Assembly (NCBI RefSeq): GCF_036402745.1
Contig: NZ_DASWSJ010000087.1
Location: 25,184 to 89,183, forward strand
Origin: Actinophytocola sp036402745
Lineage (GTDB): Bacteria; Actinomycetota; Actinomycetes; Mycobacteriales; Pseudonocardiaceae
DNA length: 64,000 bases
Direction of reading: 5' to 3'
Shown here in pieces: positions 41,432-50,635 of the stretch. The first letter of the stretch is position 1. Each line of letters opens with the position of its first letter. The notes below the pieces were generated by a model that was given only the letters and a program-made list of their open reading frames with translations, ran no database searches and was not told the DNA's origin. A program made the position numbers and the translations under genes.

Positions 41432-43201
41432 TTGCCTTCGAACGATGCAGAGTGGACTGTCGCGGCGCAGTTGCGGAGACGGGCGCTGGAGGGCCCGGAA
41501 GAGCTCGCCCACCGGCTGGTCGGTGTCGCCGACCTGACGTTCGGGATCTGGGACGAGCAGTCCAACGCCGCGGCCCGGGGGCTGCGTGCGCGCGGGGTCG
41601 GCCCCGGCGACCGGGTGCTGCTCCCGTGCTCGACGGCCGAGTGGATCTCCTACGCCGTCGCCTGGGCCGGGGTGCTCAAGGCGGGGGCGGTCGCCGTGCC
41701 CGTCTCGGTGGCGACCGGGGCGGCGCAGCTGGCGCGGACCTCCGTCGCGGCGGGCGCGGTGGGGGTCGTCGGCACGGACTTCGCCGGCCGGGGCTCCGGC
41801 TGGTGCGCCACGGTCGCCGAACTGGTGGCCGACCAGCCGGTGAACCCGGTGCACGTCGACATCTCACCCGACGACGACGCGGAGATCGTCTACACCTCGG
41901 GCACCACCGGCGTGCCCAAGGGCGTCGTCGCCAGCCATGCCAACGTCATGTACTCCGTCATGGGGTCCACGGCCACCCGGCGCAGCACCGCCATGCACGC
42001 GCTGCCGCCGGCGACGACCGTCGGGCAGGGCCTGCTGGTGCAGCCGCTCGGCCCCTGCCCGCACGCCACCCTCACCCTGCCGAGGTTCGAGCCGGCCACC
42101 TTCCTGCGGGCGATCGAGGAGCACCGGCCGACGCACGTGGTCCTGGTGCCGGCCATGGCGATCGCGCTGGTGAACGTCGGCGCCAGGGAGGACTTCGACC
42201 TGACGTCGGTCCGGCAGGTCCGCACCACGAGCGCCCCGATCCACCCGGCGACGCTGGAGCAGCTGGCCCAGGTGTTCCCGAACGCCAGGATCCGCAACGT
42301 CTACTCGACGACCGAGTGCTGGCCGCGCCGCCTGGCCACGACCTACGACCGGGCCCGGCCCAGGTCGCTCGGCAGGCCGGCGCCCGGCGCGGAGGTGCGC
42401 ATCGTCGCCTCCGACGGCGCGGAGGTCCCGCGCGGGCTGCCGGGCGACGTCCAGCTGCGCAGCGACGCCCCGCAGCGGCGCTACGACGGGGCCGAGGCGG
42501 CGTCCGGAGTGTTCCTCGAGGGCGGGTGGACCAGGACCGGCGACATCGGGATGCTCGACGAGGACGGCTACTTCTACCTGGTGGACCGCCATCCGGACCT
42601 GATCAACACCGGCGGTATGAACGTGTCCACATTGGACACCGAGGCCACGGTCATGGACTACCCGGGGGTCGTCGAGGCCGCCGTGTGCGGTGTCCCGCAC
42701 CCGGTGCTGACCGAGTGCGTGGTGGCCGCGGTGCGGGTCACGCCGGGCGTCGACGTCGAGGCACTGCACGACTTCCTCCGCGAGCGCCGGGGCGTCGCCG
42801 CGCCGCACCGGGTGATCGTCGTGGCCGACCTGCCGCGCACCCTGCTCGGCAAGATCGACAAGCGGGCGCTGCGCACGATGCTGGCCGCCGAGGTCACGCC
42901 GGCCGGGCACGAGCCGCCGGCCACGCCGACCGAGGAGGCCGTGGCCGGCATCTGGGCCACCGCGCTCGACGTGGACGCGGTGTCCGCGACGGCCGACTTC
43001 CTCCACCTCGGCGGCTCGTCGCTGAGCGCGATGGAGGTCGTCAGCGAGGTCGCCGAGCGGCTGGGCCGGGCGGTGCGCGTCCGCGACCTGCTGGACACCC
43101 AGACCCTGCGGGAGTTCGCGCGGCGCGTGGACGACGCGCCGCCGGCCGAGCCCGGCGAGCCCGACTTCGTCGCCCTCCCGCGCGTGAACGCGGTGCCGTG
43201 A
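41432..43201 (+). CDS. Adenylation-thiolation (A-T) NRPS-like protein
   Basis: A 589-residue protein. Adenylation motifs are present: A3 Y-T-S-G-T-T-G-V-P-K-G (154-164), A5 N-V-Y-S-T-T-E, A7 W-T-R-T-G-D-I-G, A8 D-R-H-P-D-L-I-N-T-G-G and A10 L-L-G-K-I-D-K-R-A-L with the catalytic Lys. A carrier domain follows, with L-G-G-S-S-L near residue 530 (Ser530 the likely phosphopantetheine site). Overall it is closer to acyl-CoA ligases than to multimodular NRPS adenylation domains, so the activated acid may be aryl or fatty rather than an amino acid. TTG 41432 has GGGGA 9 bp upstream. It is followed by a condensation gene with TGATG overlap. Confidence 0.9.
   Translation: MPSNDAEWTVAAQLRRRALEGPEELAHRLVGVADLTFGIWDEQSNAAARGLRARGVGPGDRVLLPCSTAEWISYAVAWAGVLKAGAVAVPVSVATGAAQLARTSVAAGAVGVVGTDFAGRGSGWCATVAELVADQPVNPVHVDISPDDDAEIVYTSGTTGVPKGVVASHANVMYSVMGSTATRRSTAMHALPPATTVGQGLLVQPLGPCPHATLTLPRFEPATFLRAIEEHRPTHVVLVPAMAIALVNVGAREDFDLTSVRQVRTTSAPIHPATLEQLAQVFPNARIRNVYSTTECWPRRLATTYDRARPRSLGRPAPGAEVRIVASDGAEVPRGLPGDVQLRSDAPQRRYDGAEAASGVFLEGGWTRTGDIGMLDEDGYFYLVDRHPDLINTGGMNVSTLDTEATVMDYPGVVEAAVCGVPHPVLTECVVAAVRVTPGVDVEALHDFLRERRGVAAPHRVIVVADLPRTLLGKIDKRALRTMLAAEVTPAGHEPPATPTEEAVAGIWATALDVDAVSATADFLHLGGSSLSAMEVVSEVAERLGRAVRVRDLLDTQTLREFARRVDDAPPAEPGEPDFVALPRVNAVP
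42623..42639. repeat. Dispersed motif GTGTCC-ACATT-GGACAC
   Basis: The longest copy: 7-bp perfect arms around CAT in the A-T gene, using rare codons ACA and TTG. Confidence 0.6.
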
Positions 43202-44514
43202 TGTGGCCCGTCGAGGTGGACACGTACCCGGCGTCCTACGGGCAGGAGTCCCTGTGGACCGAGTCGGGGCTCTCCGCGGTGAACGTGCCGGCGGTGCTGC
43301 GCCTGCGCGGCAACCTCTCGTTGCGCAGGGTGCGGGACGTGCTGGACACCTTGTGCGCCAGGCATGACGCCTTCCGCACGGTGCTCGCCCGCGACGTGCG
43401 CGGCGTCCTCGAGCAGCGGGTCGCGCGGAGCGGCACCATCGACCTGGTGGCCGTCCAGCACAACGGGCTGGCGGTGGACGCGTTCCCCGGGCTGCTGCTC
43501 GCCGGCGCGGAGCGGCCGTTCCCCGTCGACGGCGGCCCGCTGGCGCTGGCGGAGCTGCACTCGTTCGGCTCGCTGGACCACGTGCTGATCGTGTGGCTGC
43601 ACCACGCGATCTCCGACCTCGCCTCGAGCCAGGTCGTGGTCGACGACCTGCGGCACCTGTTCCTGGGTGCCGACCCCGGGCCCGTCCGGTACCAGCCGAG
43701 CCGGTTCGCCGTGCAGGAGCGGGGCGTGCGGATCGGGTCCCGCCTGGCGCGGTACTGGACCGGGGCGATCGCCTCGGCCGACCGGCGGCTGGGCGTGCCG
43801 AGGCCTCGCGGGCGCATGCACCGGGGGATCCGGCCGGCGCTGCCCAGGCTGTCGACCGCCGTGGTCGACTCGCTCACGCTGCTCGCCGCCGAGCGGCGGA
43901 CCACGATCACCGCGGTGCTCGCCGCCGCGATGATCACCGGGCACGTGCCGGAGGCGACCGGCGAGCGGGTGCTGGTCGGGCTCACCAAGAGCAACCGGGA
44001 CAGTCCCCGGCTGCGCTCGGTGGTCGGGTGTCTCGCCGACCAGCTGCCGCTGGTGGTGGACGTCGGCGGCGACCCGACGTTCGCGGAGCTCGTCGGCCGG
44101 GTGCGCGAGTCGATGATCGACGCGTTCGACCACCGGGCGCCGCTCGGCGCGCTGCTGCCGGTGCTCGGGTGCGGCGAAGCGCCGGTGTTCGCCGTCAACC
44201 TCAACTTCCTGCCGCCGCGCCAGGCGATCCCGGAGCCGAGGGGCACGGACGACCTCGAGGTGCTCGACCTCGCGTTCCCGGCCGGGCTGGTGAAGGCGCG
44301 GCCCGACCCGTGGTGGCTGGGGGAGGCCGTGCTGGACTACCGCCCGCGGATCGACCGGCACGGCCTCGCCGGCGAGCTCGAGGGCGACGCCGGCGTGCAT
44401 GAGCCCGAGACCGTCGCGTGGTTCGGCGAGCGGTTCTCGGCGTTGCTCGAGACCGTGGCCGAGGTGCCGGGGTTGCGGCTGGGTGAGCTGACCGCGACCG
44501 TCCGGGCGCAGTGA
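43201..44514 (+). CDS. Stand-alone condensation-domain protein 1
   Basis: A 437-residue protein of the condensation/CoA-dependent acyltransferase fold. The active-site motif reads H-H-A-I-S-D (HHxxxD), with Leu instead of the usual Gly after Asp. L-R-L-R-G-N-L-S-L-R-R-V-R-D-V-L and the central L-P-L-V-V-D-V-G-G-D-P-T-F-A-E-L block are typical. ATG 43201 shares one base with the previous stop. It probably joins the carrier-bound acyl group to an amine or alcohol acceptor. Confidence 0.88.
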   Translation: MWPVEVDTYPASYGQESLWTESGLSAVNVPAVLRLRGNLSLRRVRDVLDTLCARHDAFRTVLARDVRGVLEQRVARSGTIDLVAVQHNGLAVDAFPGLLLAGAERPFPVDGGPLALAELHSFGSLDHVLIVWLHHAISDLASSQVVVDDLRHLFLGADPGPVRYQPSRFAVQERGVRIGSRLARYWTGAIASADRRLGVPRPRGRMHRGIRPALPRLSTAVVDSLTLLAAERRTTITAVLAAAMITGHVPEATGERVLVGLTKSNRDSPRLRSVVGCLADQLPLVVDVGGDPTFAELVGRVRESMIDAFDHRAPLGALLPVLGCGEAPVFAVNLNFLPPRQAIPEPRGTDDLEVLDLAFPAGLVKARPDPWWLGEAVLDYRPRIDRHGLAGELEGDAGVHEPETVAWFGERFSALLETVAEVPGLRLGELTATVRAQ

Positions 44515-44518
44515 CGCC

Positions 44519-45826
44519 ATGAGTGACGTCACGGCGCCGGCGGAGCTGCCGGCCACCTACTACCAGCGGGACTGGGTGCTGGCCTGCCAGGACGGACGGT
44601 CCCACTTCACCACCCCGCTCGCCTGGGACCTCACCGGCGAGCTCGACGTCGACGTGCTGCGGGCCGCGCTGCGGACGCTCACCGGCCGCCACGAGTCGCT
44701 GCGCACCTCGTTCCGGGTGCGCGGTGAGGACGTGTGCCAGGTCGTGTGGCCGGCCGTGGAGATCGACCTGCGGACCGTCGACCTGGCCGCGGAGGGTGCG
44801 GTCGAGGCGCGGATCGTCGCCGAGACCGAGCGGCCGCGCGCCGTGTCGGTGGCTCCCCTGTGGCACGGGCTGGTCTTCCGGCTCGGCCGCCACCGGCACG
44901 TGCTCGCGCTCTTCGTGCACCATCTCGTGTTCGACGGCTGGTCCCACGGGGTGCTGCACGACGAGCTGGTCCGCTGCTACCGCTCGCTCGTCACCGGCCG
45001 GACGCCGAGGCTGCCGCAGCTGCGCCTGCGGCCCGGCGACTTCGCGCGGTGGGAGCGGGACCGGCGGGACCCGGAGCTGGAGCGGTGGTGGCGCGCGGAG
45101 CTCGGCGCGCTGCCACCGATCCTGCCGCCGCCCCCGGTCGGCGGCCGGTTCGTCTCCGTCGCGCTGCCGCCGATCCCGCGCGAGGCGGTCACCGAGCTGG
45201 CCGCGGCGGGTTTTGGCGCGAGCACGGCGCTGCTGGCCGCGGTGTGCGCCGCGCGGCGGGCCGTCCGCGGCGGCGACGACGTGGTCGTCGGCGTCACCCG
45301 GTCGGGCCGGGAACGCCCGCAGCTGCAACGAATCGTGGGTCCGCTGCTGGACCACGTGCCGGTGCGGGTGGACCTCTCCGGCGGGCCGACCTTCCGCGAG
45401 CTGCTGGCGCGGGTGCACCGGTCCTACCGGGCGGCGGTCGAGCACCGGCTGCCGCTCGGCCGGATCCGCCAGGTGGTGCCCGGCGACCTGACCGCGCGCG
45501 GCGGGCGGCTGTACGACACGCGGTTCAACTACCTGCCGGCCTCGGCGGCCCGGCCGGACCTCGGCGGCCCGCTCACGATCACACCTCGGCCGATCGCACC
45601 GACGAGCCTCGCCCCCCGAAACACCGAGGACCACCCCGAGGTGCTGCCACTGTCCTATGTGCTCCGTCAGCATCCGGACGGCAGGCTGGAGGGCGAGATC
45701 TGCGGGCCGGACGTGCTGTTCGGCGCCGACCGGCTCGCCGGCCTCGCGGCGGAGTTCGCCGAGCTCGTGTGGCGGGTCGGGGTGGCCGGCCTCGACCGGC
45801 CGCTGCCCGTCCCGGCACCGTGGTGA
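44519..45826 (+). CDS. Stand-alone condensation-domain protein 2
   Basis: A 435-residue condensation-fold protein with canonical H-H-L-V-F-D-G-W-S (HHxxxDG) and R-H-E-S-L-R-T-S-F at the N-terminal end. V-P-V-R-V-D-L-S-G-G-P-T-F-R-E-L is the counterpart of the block in protein 1. ATG 44519 follows the first condensation gene by 4 bp. Two free condensation proteins with one A-T protein suggest two successive bond formations or a dimer/conjugate product; neither acceptor is known. Confidence 0.88.
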   Translation: MSDVTAPAELPATYYQRDWVLACQDGRSHFTTPLAWDLTGELDVDVLRAALRTLTGRHESLRTSFRVRGEDVCQVVWPAVEIDLRTVDLAAEGAVEARIVAETERPRAVSVAPLWHGLVFRLGRHRHVLALFVHHLVFDGWSHGVLHDELVRCYRSLVTGRTPRLPQLRLRPGDFARWERDRRDPELERWWRAELGALPPILPPPPVGGRFVSVALPPIPREAVTELAAAGFGASTALLAAVCAARRAVRGGDDVVVGVTRSGRERPQLQRIVGPLLDHVPVRVDLSGGPTFRELLARVHRSYRAAVEHRLPLGRIRQVVPGDLTARGGRLYDTRFNYLPASAARPDLGGPLTITPRPIAPTSLAPRNTEDHPEVLPLSYVLRQHPDGRLEGEICGPDVLFGADRLAGLAAEFAELVWRVGVAGLDRPLPVPAPW

Positions 45827-47040
45827 ACCGCCTGCCCGTGCTGGTGGTGATGTCGCTGGCGCACTTCCTGGTGATGGTGGACGCGACGATCGTCAACGTC
45901 GCCCTCCCGTCCATCCGAAGTGGACTCGGGTTCACCGCGACGGGCCTGCCGTGGGTCGTCAACAGCTACAGCTTCGCCTTCGGTGGCTGCCTGCTGCTCG
46001 GCGGGCTGGTGGCTGGCCGGCTGGGCCCGAAGCGGGTGTTCGTCGGCGGGATGGCGGTCTTCGGGACCGGGTCGGTGGTGTGCGGGCTCGCCCCGGCCAC
46101 CGAAGTGCTCGTCGCGGGGCGGATGCTGCAGGGCGTCGGCGGGGCGTTGGTGTGCCCGGCCGCGCTCGCGGCGATCACGGTCACCTTCGACAGCCCCGGC
46201 GAGCGGGCCCGCGCGCTGGCCGGCTGGAGCGCGGCCGGGGCGGGCGCGCTCGCGGTGGGCCCGCTCGTCGGCGGGGCGCTGACCGCGACGTGGTCGTGGC
46301 CGGCGGTGTTCCTGGTGCCGGTGCCGCTGTGCGCCGGCGCGGCCGTCGCCGCGTGGCGGTGGCTGCCGGACCGGCTGCCGGACCGGCGGACGGGGCGGCG
46401 CGAGCGTGGGTTCGGGCCGGCGTTCCCGTACCGCCGGGTGCTGACCGCGAACCTGGTGCTGGCGCTGGGCTCGGCCGCGATGGTGGCCGCCTGCTACACG
46501 TGCACGCTGTGGCTGCAGACCGTGCTCGGCTACGGCCCGATGGCGACCGGCCTCGCGTTCCTGCCGCTGAGCCTCGGCATCCTGCTCGGCGCGGCACTCG
46601 CGCCGCGGCTGATGCGGCGCGTGGCCGCCACGGCCGTCGCGGTCGCCGGCCTCGCGGTCGCGACGCTGGGCATGGTCCTGCTCGCGTGCCTGCCGATGGC
46701 GGTCACGCCGGCCCAGCTGCTCCCGGCGCTCACCGTGCTGGCGGTCGGCTTCGGCCTCCAGTCCGTCCCGGTCTGCGCGCTGGCCACGACGGTGCCGGGG
46801 GACCGGGCGCTCGCGGCCGCCGTGTACCAGACCGCGGGCCAGCTCGGCGGCGGCCTGGGCCTGGTCGGTCTCGGCTGGCTCGCGGGCCGGGTGTCCGATG
46901 TGGACTCAGTGGGCCTGGCGTGGCGGTCCTGGGCCCTCGCCGGCGGCGCGGTGGCGCTGGCCGCCGGGGTGGCCGCGGTGCTGGTGTCGCGGGCTCACTC
47001 CGCGCACGGGGCGAGCGTCGTCTCCCAGACGCGGGAGTAG
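45823..47040 (+). CDS. MFS drug-efflux type transporter
   Basis: A 405-residue major facilitator protein with about 12 membrane segments. It has the DHA-type motif V-M-V-D-A-T-I-V-N-V-A-L-P-S-I near residue 20, motif A-like L-G-P-K-R-V-F and motif C-like A-L-A-V-G-P-L-V-G-G. GTG 45823 overlaps the condensation gene stop (GTGA). It probably exports the product of the A-T/C/C enzymes. The 3' end overlaps the convergent hydrolase gene by 46 bp. Confidence 0.92.
   Translation: MNRLPVLVVMSLAHFLVMVDATIVNVALPSIRSGLGFTATGLPWVVNSYSFAFGGCLLLGGLVAGRLGPKRVFVGGMAVFGTGSVVCGLAPATEVLVAGRMLQGVGGALVCPAALAAITVTFDSPGERARALAGWSAAGAGALAVGPLVGGALTATWSWPAVFLVPVPLCAGAAVAAWRWLPDRLPDRRTGRRERGFGPAFPYRRVLTANLVLALGSAAMVAACYTCTLWLQTVLGYGPMATGLAFLPLSLGILLGAALAPRLMRRVAATAVAVAGLAVATLGMVLLACLPMAVTPAQLLPALTVLAVGFGLQSVPVCALATTVPGDRALAAAVYQTAGQLGGGLGLVGLGWLAGRVSDVDSVGLAWRSWALAGGAVALAAGVAAVLVSRAHSAHGASVVSQTRE
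46892..46905. repeat. Dispersed motif TGTCC-GATGT-GGAC
   Basis: Copy in the MFS transporter gene (V-S-D-V-D with GAT). Shares 14 bases with the copy at 53605. Confidence 0.5.
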
Positions 47041-48899
47041 ACGACGAGGTCGTCGACCGTGACCTCGCCCCTGGCGCGCAGCGTGGTCTGGGTGCAGCGC
47101 AGCGTCGCGGTGGCCGCGACCTTGTCGCCGGTGCCCAGCCACACGGTGGCGCGGTGGGTGCCCCGCATCACCACCGCGTCCGGGGCGGCCCGGCGCACGG
47201 TCGCGCGCAGCTCGCTGCTCGCCTCGAACCTGTAGTCGTACCAAGGGTTCTCGCCGTGCGCCCGGGACACGACCTCGACCTCGACGCCGTCGTGCACCTG
47301 GTCCCGGGTGATCGTCCAGCCGGTCGGGGGCTCCTGCGGTGGCCGCGGCAGCGCCACCAGCTCGACCGGGGTGCCGGCGGCGGGGCTCGTCGTCGGCACG
47401 GTCAGCTCCATGCCGACCACGCGCAGCCGGCTCGGCGCGGCCAGCGGGGTGAGGCGCGGGAAGTCGGCGTCGCCGACCGCGACCCGCAGCCGGCGCCCGG
47501 CCGGCACGCGATAGGCGACCGGCCGCAGCACCACCCGGTGGCTCGCGCTCGACGTGGCCGGGGTCAGCACGCCCGCGGTGATCAGCGTGGACCGGCCCGC
47601 ACCGTCCACATGGGTGAGTCGCACCACCAGCCGCCGCACCGGGTCGAGCCGGCCGTCGTGGTCGCCGGCGAGCTTCACCAGCACCTCGGTGCGGCCGGTG
47701 ATGACGAGGTCGTCGGGCAGCGGGTCGCTGGTCGCGGACACCGACCGGAGGTCGTCGTCGTGCTGGTCCTGGGGTGGGCAGGACTCGCCGAGGCAGAGCC
47801 CGGGCAGCCCGCGCAGCGCGCCCGCCGTCGGATCCGGCCGGTACTCCACCGCGTCGTGGGTGTCGGGCTCCTGGTCGAGCGTGGCGGCGACCGGCGCGAT
47901 GTCGCCCGGGGGAGGCCAGGAGTCGTAGCCGCGCCAGGCCGGGCGCGCGCCCTCGACGTACAGCGTCACCGGCGGCTCGGCCATGACCCCGGTGTCGATG
48001 CCGCGCAGCCAGTGGTCCCACCAGCGCTGCGCGAGCGCCAGGAAGTCGATCGGCACGACCCCCGAGTCCTGCGGCAGCACGTGCCCCCAGGGGCCGACGA
48101 GCAGCTTCTTCGGCCCGCGCATCCGTTCGTACGCCTGGATGAGCGCGTCCGGGAACGCGTCGCGCCAGCCGCCGACGCACAGCGCCGGCACCACGACGGC
48201 CTCCCCGTCGATCGCGCGGTCGCGCCACACCGGGTCGCCCGGCCCGTGCCGGGCGTAGTCCAGGAAGATCGGCTCGGTGTCGTGCAGCCGGGTGCGCCAC
48301 CGGTCCAGCTCCCGTCTGGAGTCCAGGTCGGCGAGCGGTGGCAGCAGCTGCTGCACGAGCATCGACGTGCCCCGGTTGACCAGTGCGTGCAGGTCGCCGC
48401 GAGCGCCGTCGGGGTGCACGGTGTCGCGGCCCGGGTCGAGCCCGTGCATCAGCGGGATGATCGCGCGTAACCGTGGCGGCCGGCGGCTGGCCGCCCGCAT
48501 GGTCACCGTCGCGCCGTAGGAGTGGCCCCACATCCCGACGGCGCCGTCGCACCAGTCCTGCCCGGCGGCCCAGCCGATCGCGGCGAGCGCGTCGTCGGCC
48601 TCGCCGGGGTCGAACTCGGGCCGGCGCACGCCGTCCGACGAGCCGGTGCCGCGCAGGTCGACCAGGACCCCGGCGTAGCCGCGCTCGGCGAACCAGCGTG
48701 CGGGCCCGTCGTGGGCGAGGCCGCCGACGAAGTCCTTGCGGTAGGGCACGACCGTGACCAGCGCCGGCACCTTGCCGGCCGTGACCGGCCGGTACAGGTC
48801 GGCGGACAGGGTGAGCCGAGGGTCGCCGGTCGGTATCCGGACGTCGCGGACGACCTCGACCTCGCACCGCTGCTGGGTGGCCGGCCGGTGGTGGGACAT
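46995..48899 (-). CDS. CocE/NonD-type hydrolase (X-Pro dipeptidyl peptidase-like) 1
   Basis: A 634-residue hydrolase. The S15-type alpha/beta core has D-L-R-G-T-G-S-S-D-G, a nucleophile elbow G-M-W-G-H-S-Y-G, an acid in G-G-W-R-D-A-F, and His in G-P-W-G-H. A C-terminal PepX_C jelly roll starts near residue 380. No signal peptide, so cytoplasmic. ATG 48899 has GGGGAGGA upstream. Family substrates include Xaa-Pro peptides, cocaine-like esters, macrotetrolide esters and beta-lactam side chains. It is divergent from the peptide importer and shares its LacI-type operator. Confidence 0.92.
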   Translation of the reverse strand: MSHHRPATQQRCEVEVVRDVRIPTGDPRLTLSADLYRPVTAGKVPALVTVVPYRKDFVGGLAHDGPARWFAERGYAGVLVDLRGTGSSDGVRRPEFDPGEADDALAAIGWAAGQDWCDGAVGMWGHSYGATVTMRAASRRPPRLRAIIPLMHGLDPGRDTVHPDGARGDLHALVNRGTSMLVQQLLPPLADLDSRRELDRWRTRLHDTEPIFLDYARHGPGDPVWRDRAIDGEAVVVPALCVGGWRDAFPDALIQAYERMRGPKKLLVGPWGHVLPQDSGVVPIDFLALAQRWWDHWLRGIDTGVMAEPPVTLYVEGARPAWRGYDSWPPPGDIAPVAATLDQEPDTHDAVEYRPDPTAGALRGLPGLCLGESCPPQDQHDDDLRSVSATSDPLPDDLVITGRTEVLVKLAGDHDGRLDPVRRLVVRLTHVDGAGRSTLITAGVLTPATSSASHRVVLRPVAYRVPAGRRLRVAVGDADFPRLTPLAAPSRLRVVGMELTVPTTSPAAGTPVELVALPRPPQEPPTGWTITRDQVHDGVEVEVVSRAHGENPWYDYRFEASSELRATVRRAAPDAVVMRGTHRATVWLGTGDKVAATATLRCTQTTLRARGEVTVDDLVVYSRVWETTLAPCAE

Positions 48900-48941
48900 T
48901 CCATCCTCCCCAGTCGCTGAACGCTCGATACTAACCTTGTA

Positions 48942-48949
48942 AAGCGCTT
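48942..48949. promoter_or_regulatory. LacI-family operator core (AAGCGCTT) in the divergent promoter
   Basis: AAGCGCTT within GTAAAGCGCTTCG is the classic LacI/GalR operator centre. It is located between the divergent hydrolase and importer genes, whose LacI-type regulator is encoded at 54391-55389. A TTGACA at 48962-48967 next to it may be the importer's -35 element, but no well-spaced -10 is evident. Confidence 0.6.
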
Positions 48950-49039
48950 CGCGCGAAGGGCTTGACAACAGAAATTCGCCCGTGTTTCCTATGGGTTAAT
49001 TCAACCGACCGGCGGGAGTGCCGACCCGAGGAGGCCGTC

Positions 49040-50620
49040 GTGGTTGGTCGTGCCACGAAATCGATATCCGTCCGTAGCCGATTAACTGTTCTCCTGGCCG
49101 TCATCGCGCTCGCGATCACGGCGTGCGGCGGCCGGGGACCGGCCTCCGCCGGCGACCAGCCCGCCGCGAGCGGGAAGGTCGGCGACACGCTGACCGTCGT
49201 GTCGGTCATCCCGCCGCAGACCCTCGACCCTGCGAAGACCGCGCAGAACAACGCCTGGTTGGCCGAGCTCGCGTACCAGCCGCTGATCGTCCGGCGGTCG
49301 GACGGCACCCTCACCCCGGGCCTCGCGGAGTCCTGGTCGTACACGGGTACCGGAAACAGAACCTTCGAATTGCGGTTACGGTCCGGGGTCACCTTCGCGG
49401 ACGGCAGCGAGCTCACCGCGGAGAATGTCGTCGACCATCTGCGGTACGTCGTGAAATCGGGCGGGCAAATGGCGCCCATGCTCGCGAACAACACGTTTAC
49501 CGCCACGGACCCGCATACCGTGACCATCACCGCGGGCGCACCCAACCCGAACTTCCCGGAGATCCTCAGCCAGGACTACGTCGTCGGCGGCGTGATCAGC
49601 AAGGCCGGCCTCGCCCGGCCGGACGAACTGGGCACCCGGACGTTCGGCGCCGGTCCCTACCAGCTCGACCCCGACCAGACCGTCGCCGGCGACCACTACA
49701 CCTTCGTCGCCAACCCGCACTTCTACGACAAGCCGTCGGTGCACTGGCGCAAGGTCGTCGTCCGCATCATCACCAACGCCCAGTCGGTGCTCAACGCGCT
49801 GAAGACCGGCCAGGCCGACGTGGCCGTGGGCGACCCGGCCACCGCGTCCGCCGCCGAGCAGGCCGGGCTGACCGTCGTCTCCACCCCGTTCCTGTGGAGC
49901 GGCGTCGTCCTCGCCGACCGCGCCGGCACGCAGGCGAAACCACTGGCCGACGTCCGCGTCCGGCAGGCGCTCAACCTCGCCACCGACCGCCAGGCCATCG
50001 CCGACGCGCTGTTCCCCGGCCTCGGCGAGCCGACCAACCAGCTCACCGTGCCCGGCGGGTACGGCTACGACGCCGCGCTGAACAAGACCTACCCGCACGA
50101 CGAGGCCGGGGCGCGCCGGCTGCTCACGGAGGCGGGCTACGCCAACGGGTTCACCCTGCGCCTGGTCACCCCGCGCTACCAGCAGCTGAACCTGCTCGCG
50201 CAGGCGCTGGCCGACCAGTGGCGCAAGGTCGGCGTGACGCTCGACCTCACCGACCACGCCAACCCCAACGAGTTCACCTCCGACGCGTTCGGCGGGAAGT
50301 TCCCCGCGTTCATGACCTCCTTCGGGCAGATCCCGATCTGGATGGAGGGTCCGTCGCTGTTCCTGCCCACCGCCGCGTTCAACCCGTTCCACGTGGCCGA
50401 CGCCGAGCTGGCCGGGCTCTTCGACCGTGCGGCCCGCGCCTCGGGTCAGGAGAAAGACCGGCTGGACAGGGAGATCCAGGCGCACCTGGTGCGCGAGGCG
50501 TGGTTCGTCCCGGTGGTCACGACCGGCCTGCCCTACTACGCCCGCAAGACCGTGACGGGCCTCGCGACCTCGCCCAAGGCTCCGGTGCTGTCGCTGTACG
50601 AGGTACGGCAGGCCGCGTAG
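49040..50620 (+). CDS. Peptide/nickel-type ABC importer substrate-binding lipoprotein
   Basis: A 526-residue family 5 solute-binding protein. The lipobox is A-I-T-A-C-G-G with lipidated Cys29. Conserved stretches are T-L-D-P-A-K-T-A-Q-N-N near residue 67 and P-D-E-L-G-T-R-T-F-G-A-G-P-Y. GTG 49040 lies 5 bp after GAGGAGG. Codon 15 and codon 113 are TTA, a codon rarely used in this GC-rich genome, and the 5' third uses more AT-rich codons than its neighbours. It delivers peptides or other oligomers to the two permeases downstream. Confidence 0.93.
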   Translation: MVGRATKSISVRSRLTVLLAVIALAITACGGRGPASAGDQPAASGKVGDTLTVVSVIPPQTLDPAKTAQNNAWLAELAYQPLIVRRSDGTLTPGLAESWSYTGTGNRTFELRLRSGVTFADGSELTAENVVDHLRYVVKSGGQMAPMLANNTFTATDPHTVTITAGAPNPNFPEILSQDYVVGGVISKAGLARPDELGTRTFGAGPYQLDPDQTVAGDHYTFVANPHFYDKPSVHWRKVVVRIITNAQSVLNALKTGQADVAVGDPATASAAEQAGLTVVSTPFLWSGVVLADRAGTQAKPLADVRVRQALNLATDRQAIADALFPGLGEPTNQLTVPGGYGYDAALNKTYPHDEAGARRLLTEAGYANGFTLRLVTPRYQQLNLLAQALADQWRKVGVTLDLTDHANPNEFTSDAFGGKFPAFMTSFGQIPIWMEGPSLFLPTAAFNPFHVADAELAGLFDRAARASGQEKDRLDREIQAHLVREAWFVPVVTTGLPYYARKTVTGLATSPKAPVLSLYEVRQAA

Positions 50621-50635
50621 AAGGGAGGGACGGCC

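Noticed and set aside
48962..48995. TTGACA followed by TATGGG as a strong sigma-70-like promoter for the importer
   Set aside because: Spacing of about 22 bp is too long and no better -10 box is present, so only the LacI-type core is reported.
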